DNA from: Paralvinella palmiformis
Taxonomy: Eukaryota; Annelida; Polychaeta; Terebellida; Alvinellidae
Assembly: GCA_025642065.1 (NCBI GenBank)
Contig: JAODUP010000141.1
Location: forward strand, 726,001-790,000
DNA: 64,000 bases
Direction: 5' to 3'
Below are positions 58,905 through 64,000 of the stretch, piece after piece; positions within the stretch are counted from its first letter, which is position 1; each line of letters opens with the position of its first letter. The notes beneath the pieces are model-generated. The model ran no database searches and had not been told where the DNA came from. It was given only the letters and a program-made list of their open reading frames with translations. A program made the translations under genes and the position numbers.

Positions 58905-59165
58905 TCTGTAAATCTGCGATTGCTGTTTCACTGTCACTATCCTGAGCACAAGTTGAAAGACTCTTCAGTCATTTAAAGCTGACAAAGTCAGATTGACGTG
59001 CCAGCCTTGGAATTAAAAGAGTGAACCAATTGCTAAACATCAAACTGAACATGGAGGAAGAAATGTGGGAGTCAATTAAATATGAAGCAGCAGTAAAGTT
59101 GGCCATATTGATACAGGGGAGACTAAGGTTTCACATACTTGTTCCAGTGGCTAGTTCAAAGTAAA
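58905..59165 (+). pseudogene. hAT transposase C-terminal (dimerisation) relic
   Basis: One frame on the plus strand reads AQVERLFSHLKLTKSD, a stop, then RASLGIKRVNQLLNIKLNME and EEMWESIKYEAAVKL. This is the conserved C-terminal hAT dimerisation block (normally ERxFS..K.I....R.SL..E....L). A TGA also precedes AQVE, so at least two in-frame stops inactivate it. The N-terminal zinc finger and catalytic residues are not visible nearby. It lies antisense to the catenin gene within its presumed intron. Confidence 0.75.
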
Positions 59166-61030
59166 CAGGGTCAAATGATTATGAGCACAATGTTATTGTA
59201 ACTTAAAGTGTACAATGATACTTTATCTCAAAAGTAGGTGTACTTGCATACATACCTTCAGTATTGGCATAATTTCATTCACTTGTTACAGTAAAACACT
59301 TACTAAATGAGTAATGGCCTTGGAAATTAAATAACTTGTGTTCTTTAATTAGTCATTATTGTACACATGAATGTGTTGAAATTTAATCCTCAATCAAATA
59401 AAAATAATACCACAGAATAAGACCGATAAAGATACAAAATTATGTGTATAGTTTAAAGGGAATTCACACAGAATCAAAACAGACATCCACAGTTCTTGTC
59501 CTTGAAAACTCTTATCACCGGTAATGCAATTATAGTATTCCTTCCCCTTCCAAACCACGCCTCTTGTTTGAGTGGCCTACATCTCAGAAAGTATTCGAAG
59601 TTGGGGTCTAAAATTTTGAGTTAGTGTTCCACAAATAGGTATATGTATTATTTTTAAACAAAATCCAAGATGGTGATCAATTGTTTTTAAATTATTGTGA
59701 AATATCGTTTTCCACGGTGTTCTGTACAGGTGCAGGAATATTAATTTGGAAAGTGAGATTTACGTTCATGGAATCGTCTGCTCCTAATTCAAACAGATAC
59801 ACCACCACCATCCTCCTCTTCCGATATACAATCATACAAATCCTTAATATCGGAATAGTTCAATTTATCTCGGAATCTGAGGTTGGATGTAGATTTGCCA
59901 TTATTAGTGATGTGGTGAAAAAGTCCCTGTTGTGACGTCACAACACCCAATCAACTTGCTGGGAACAACAATAAAATGGATATTAAAATAATGTTGGAAT
60001 GAAATAAATTCTGTGATTCACATAATTAACAATGGACATGTATGCTTTGAAGAAGTTTGTTGAATTAACACAACTGAATAAGGTATTTATAAGTGTATAG
60101 GTTCTGATTATTGTTGACAGTTTCTTCCACAGCTGGTTTATACCATCGTGGAGAAATCAGTCTCATCCACTAAGGTAGAAAAATTGAAACAAGCAACATA
60201 TCTTACAACAATAGCTTGACAACGTATAATCCTATCTACAAAGTTATCTCATGTATTATTCAAATTGTATCTGTGGCCAACTCAAAAGATAATTGCCTCA
60301 AAATGCTGTATTAGACAAACGCTATGGGAAATGAGACAATTGCCATGGGGGGAAAAATCAACCTGACACAGAATACTCTCATTCCATTGAATAGGTTTAC
60401 CGTAAAAACAATCTTCATTGATTCTCTCATTTTCAATAACAAGAATTAATAGAGAATTACTCACAAAATAGTAACTTAGCCAGAGACTTAAGGTTTTGGG
60501 TGTGCAAAACCAAAACAGGGTGCGTAGTAAAAAGTAGTAGGATTACGTGTACAGGATGGGCATTGTTAAACTGGTCCTGTTTTTAGAAAACTGGCTGTGC
60601 AAAACACGGCTATGCCTATGAAGTGCATGTGATACGGAGTTCCACTAAGCCATTTAGCTGGCACCAGTAATGGTCACACTGGAAGATATGGCCAAGTGCC
60701 AGCTTTCTGGGGTAACATCCAACAAACCTAAGATTGAGTCGGATTCGAACACAACTGTACGTATGTTTGATGCATAATACCTTATACGCTGCACTGCTGG
60801 AAACATTGGTGACGTATTTGAACCTGTGGTGAGGGCACCATACCTAACTGAATAACACAACACAAGTGCGTTTATAATGCTACACCATTCAACATCAAAT
60901 ACCAACTTAGCTGTTTGCTCATTACCAAAGTGGTTCAGTTTCTTAGTGTGGATGCCACCAAAGCTTGAAAAGATGATGCAAGGTCACCTTCCCCCACCTT
61001 ATATCCCCTTTGGCTATATTGAAGCCACCT
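59166..61030. other. Catenin 5' intron, unique sequence plus a tRNA-like relic
   Basis: A weak B box (TTGTGTTCGAATCCG on the minus strand) lies near 60741-60757. Open frames at 59681-59935 and 60654-60905 show no recognisable similarity. Confidence 0.45.
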
Positions 61031-61304
61031 ATGAAACTAACCATGTGTAACTATTATTTAATGTGAAAGCTATAAGATGGATTAATAGAATCAGAGTAGC
61101 AGATATCTTGAGCTCTTGCCACTGGAGGATCATTAAGTGAAGACACTGTTACTGCATGCATCGTCAACCACAAATAAACACCAGCACCAACCCAAGATGA
61201 CGGTGTCTTGCTTGTCATCCAATTAATGAATGGTTCTATTAAATTAGTACCACCTTCTAAGCTCTAGAAACAAATGGCAGACTAATTAGGTTGATTGATT
61301 TTGG

Positions 61305-61585
61305 CCAGGGATGGCAAGTTTATGACACAATGTCAAAAACCATGGATTAATCCAAGGTTTATGACATGATAGCATCATAAACTGTCAAAAGCATTTTTTT
61401 AAATATAAATATTGGCATAGGCAACAAATTTGTGACATATTTTTCCTACTTGAAAAGTAGTTTTTTAGAATGGCTTAAATTATTAATAAAATATTGTAAT
61501 ATTAAAAGCAAAATTATTGTACAATAAATTACACCTACAGCCTGATTATTAAACTATGGTAATCATACACTGGTATTGTTTGTAG
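61305..61585 (+). repeat. Loop repeat of the fold-back
   Basis: From CCAGGGATGGCAAGTTTATG to CACTGGTATTGTTTGTAGC. Rich in TTTATGACA/TGTCATAAA motifs that can pair locally. It has an inverted partner at 62512-62886. Confidence 0.8.
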
Positions 61586-61847
61586 CGAAAATCAATTGAC
61601 CTGATTGGTCTGCCATTTGTTTCTAGAGTTTAGGGGGCGGCTAATTTAATAGAACTATTGATGAATTGGATGACAAGCAAAACACTGTCCTCTTGGGTTG
61701 GTGCTGGTGTTTATCTGTGGCTGACCATGCATCCATTGACAGTGGCTTCACTTAATGATCCTCCATGTGAAAAGAGCTCAAGATATCTGCTACTCTGATT
61801 CTATTAACCTGTTTTATAGCTTTCACATTAAATAATAATCACACACA

Positions 61848-62082
61848 GACATGGGGTCAATTCAATTCGGAATTAGAATTGCCTATTTTTCGAAAAATGG
61901 GATTGAATAAATTGGGCATCGGAGTTTCCTACAAAAAATTAAATCCACAAATTAATTTTTTAATTCAGAAATAGGTAGTCCAAGTATGTACTCGGGGTAG
62001 GTATTCAGAGTGCCTACTCATGGTAAAAAGTAGTAGGTAAAAATGGAATTGATCAATTTGATGTGGAATTGGCCCCCATGTC
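61848..62082. mobile_element. MITE-1 copy 2, inserted in the fold-back arm
   Basis: Starts GACATGGGGTCAATTCAATT and ends GGAATTGGCCCCCATGTC, the same termini as 5524-5639. At 235 bp it is twice as long as copy 1. An exact short target duplication is not seen here, unlike copy 1. Confidence 0.7.
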
Positions 62083-62511
62083 TCTTATTCAATTAATCTA
62101 TCTTTCACATTAAATAATAGTTACACATGGTTAGTTTCATGAGAAAACAGCCAAGCTGGTATTTTGTCACAGGATCCTCAAAGGTCTTTGTGATTTGGAT
62201 TATTTATGATTAATGTATCAAATGGACTGATTCAACTGGACATTTGTGAATGTTGTGAGAGTCTGTTATAGTTATTGAATAAAAGATACATCCGAATTAT
62301 TTCTGTTATTATTGAATTGGGAAAAAAATGTGAGAGACCAACGTAAAATATTATTTTACATTTATGTTTGTAATATATAAATATACTAATTCTGATATAA
62401 TGATAATACACAACTAGTTCTAATCAAAATAAATAAAAAGTGAAAGTTAAAATCACAAAATAGACTGAATCACAAAATAGACTGAATAAAAATGTTTCAG
62501 ACAGTTTATGA

Positions 62512-62886
62512 AGTTATAAAGGTATTCATGACAGGTTTAAGACACTGTCATGTCATAAACAGGTTTACAACTGTCATAAACCCAACCTTGACTTTGGCTA
62601 CAAACAATACCAGTGTATGATTACCATATTCTAATAATCAGGCCCTAACTTATTGTATAATAATTTTACTTTTAATATTACGATATTATATTAATAATTT
62701 AAGCCATTCTAAAAAACACTTTTCAGGTATATCTCAAGCAAAATATCTCACAAATTTGTTGGCTATGTCAATATTTACATTTAAAAATATGATTTTGACA
62801 CCATAAACCTGTTTATGACATGATGTCATAAACGCTGGATTAATCCATGGTTTTTTACATTGTGTCATAAATCTGCCAACCCTGGG
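62512..62886 (-). repeat. Second copy of the loop repeat (inverted)
   Basis: Its reverse complement aligns with 61305-61585. Shared blocks are CCATGGATTAATCC, CAACAAATTTGTGA-like sequence, AATGGCTTAAATTATTAATA and ACACTGGTATTGTTTGTAGC. An extra ~80 bp at the left holds repeated TGTCATAAAC motifs. Confidence 0.85.
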
Positions 62887-63399
62887 AACAGTGTCTTGGC
62901 CTCTGTAAGACATTTAATTATACTTTGGCTAGACTGAAATATTACCTGTCAAGATCAGTTGTCCATATCGTACTTGAGGTTTAACAGAAGAAGCGGGACT
63001 GTTTGGTATGAATTATGTTTGTATTATGAACTACTCCAGCTGATTGGCAATAATGAATTATCACTATTTCCAATCATGGATCAGGATGTATTTACCATAT
63101 ATTGATATAAATATTATGGAAATCCCTCAAATGTTGTTGCTGAAATCTTTCCAGCATAAAGGTTGTTATCGCAGAAAAATGTCATGTTATAAGTTACCTT
63201 AAAAATATGCGGTTTCCTCAACGTGAAAAACAATCCCTGGAAGAAACAAAGAATCCTGGTCATGACACTCGTGCTGTTAGACAAGTGACACAGAATTACT
63301 AGACTAGATCTATTAAACAATTAGTCATCCTCTGAATCACATTAACAATTGAGATCAACATCTAGAAACAGTCTATTTTTACAATAATAAAACCTAGGT

Positions 63400-64000
63400 G
63401 CAGAAAATGTAATAGCCGTCGACATGTGGACACACAGAAGCCCATTTATGAATTTTAATACTGAATATTACCAGGTAAACACTCACCCAGGGCCAGTCAC
63501 TGTTAGATCTACATGGGACGTGACAGGTAGATCTACATCATTAAAACGTGACCAAACGCGATATTTTCTTCCATTAACGATCATCAGTAGACTCGTAATT
63601 AGTTTTCCCCTACTCCATTAAACACACTTCCCAAACAGAAGCTACCAAACACGTTTACGTTCGATCGAAAAACAAAGGTAAACCGCTACTGGTCGGTCGC
63701 CCAATTCAGTGAAAGGATGAACTCAGCGACCCAGTTTCGGACTACATCCGGCGAGTTGCAAGAAAATACAAAGCGAGTTTACTGAGTTAATATAACCTAG
63801 AAAAGTGTTTTAACAATATCTTACCACCGTCATGCGAATCGATAGCCAATATCAAGTCATAATCACGCCAATTCACTGGAAGAATCCCAAGAATTTACCA
63901 CCACTTTGAAACGGCAAAGGTAAAATTATTAGACTTTCCCACAGCTCACAGACGGCCTTGACATGCCGCGGATATACTATTTATCACACGAATACTCGGT
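63400..64000 (-). promoter_or_regulatory. Candidate 5' region of the catenin gene with possible splice donors
   Basis: Minus-strand donors of good quality are GTG|GTAAGAT, with the exon ending at 63825, and CTGG|GTGAGTG near 63487. The interval 63640-64000 is repeat-free and less AT-rich than the intron. Either donor could end the 5' untranslated exon that the acceptor at 56249 requires, but the true first exon may lie outside the window. No TATA box or initiator can be assigned with confidence. Confidence 0.3.

Larger units (their letters stand above)
61031..62140. repeat. Large inverted repeat (fold-back) with internal insertions
   Basis: The left arm (61031-61304) and right arm (61586-61840, continuing 62087-62140) are inverted copies, estimated by eye at 85-90 percent. 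Shared blocks include AGAATCAGAGTAGCAGATAT, CACCAGCACCAACCCAAGA and TCTAGAAACAAATGGCAGAC. A MITE-1 copy interrupts the right arm. Sequence around that insertion (ATTCTATTAA and CTTTCACATTAAATAAT) is present on both sides, an unusually long flank duplication. The loop holds a separate repeat that recurs inverted at 62512-62886. Confidence 0.9.

Overview
The window is eukaryotic, most likely from a mollusc or another lophotrochozoan. The evidence is an animal-type delta-catenin gene with a spliced 5' leader, tRNA-derived SINEs, several CR1/L2-like LINE remnants, THAP and hAT transposase relics, and very dense microsatellites (TA, CA, GA, GATA, GTGA and trinucleotides). The phylum is an inference from the general style of the sequence; no marker here fixes the species.

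There is one confident protein-coding gene, a p120/delta-catenin family armadillo protein of 1070 residues on the minus strand at 53031-56243. Its whole coding sequence is a single open exon. A strong 3' splice site lies five bases before the ATG, so a 5' untranslated exon must lie further right, probably near 63.4-64.0 kb or beyond the window. The intervening ~7.5 kb intron carries two SINE fragments, a hAT transposase relic, a 24-bp minisatellite and a nested fold-back cluster at 61.0-62.9 kb.

The other ~53 kb (1-53 kb) shows no intact gene that I can recognise. It is a mosaic of: (1) LINE 3' ends or reverse-transcriptase fragments at 7.6, 23.8-24.4, 29.2-30.2, 30.4-30.7, 32.5-32.8, 36.6-36.8, 38.9 and 39.8-40.5 kb; (2) two SINE families, here called SINE-A and SINE-B, plus looser tRNA-like relics; (3) a dispersed family here called RepH, whose long copies hold a covarying hairpin and hammerhead-like core motifs in a non-canonical order; (4) MITEs with recognisable terminal repeats (5.5, 52.2 and 61.8 kb); (5) a decayed THAP-domain gene at 11.8-12.7 kb; (6) a coding-like segment present twice (4.1 kb plus, 16.4 kb minus); and (7) tandem arrays with 49-bp (22.5-23.7 kb), 63-bp (31.7-32.2 kb), 33-bp, 24-bp and 4-bp (GTGA) units. 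The 49-bp array lies exactly where the 3' untranslated region of a minus-strand LINE should be.

The points most worth following are the RepH RNA-like structure, the LINE-derived 49-bp satellite, the duplicated unidentified coding segment, the nested fold-back in the catenin intron and the intron-free catenin coding region. Alignments were made by eye; no database search was possible, so family names for repeats rest on motif recognition. SINE-A, SINE-B, RepH, MITE-1 and RepI are working labels for this window only.
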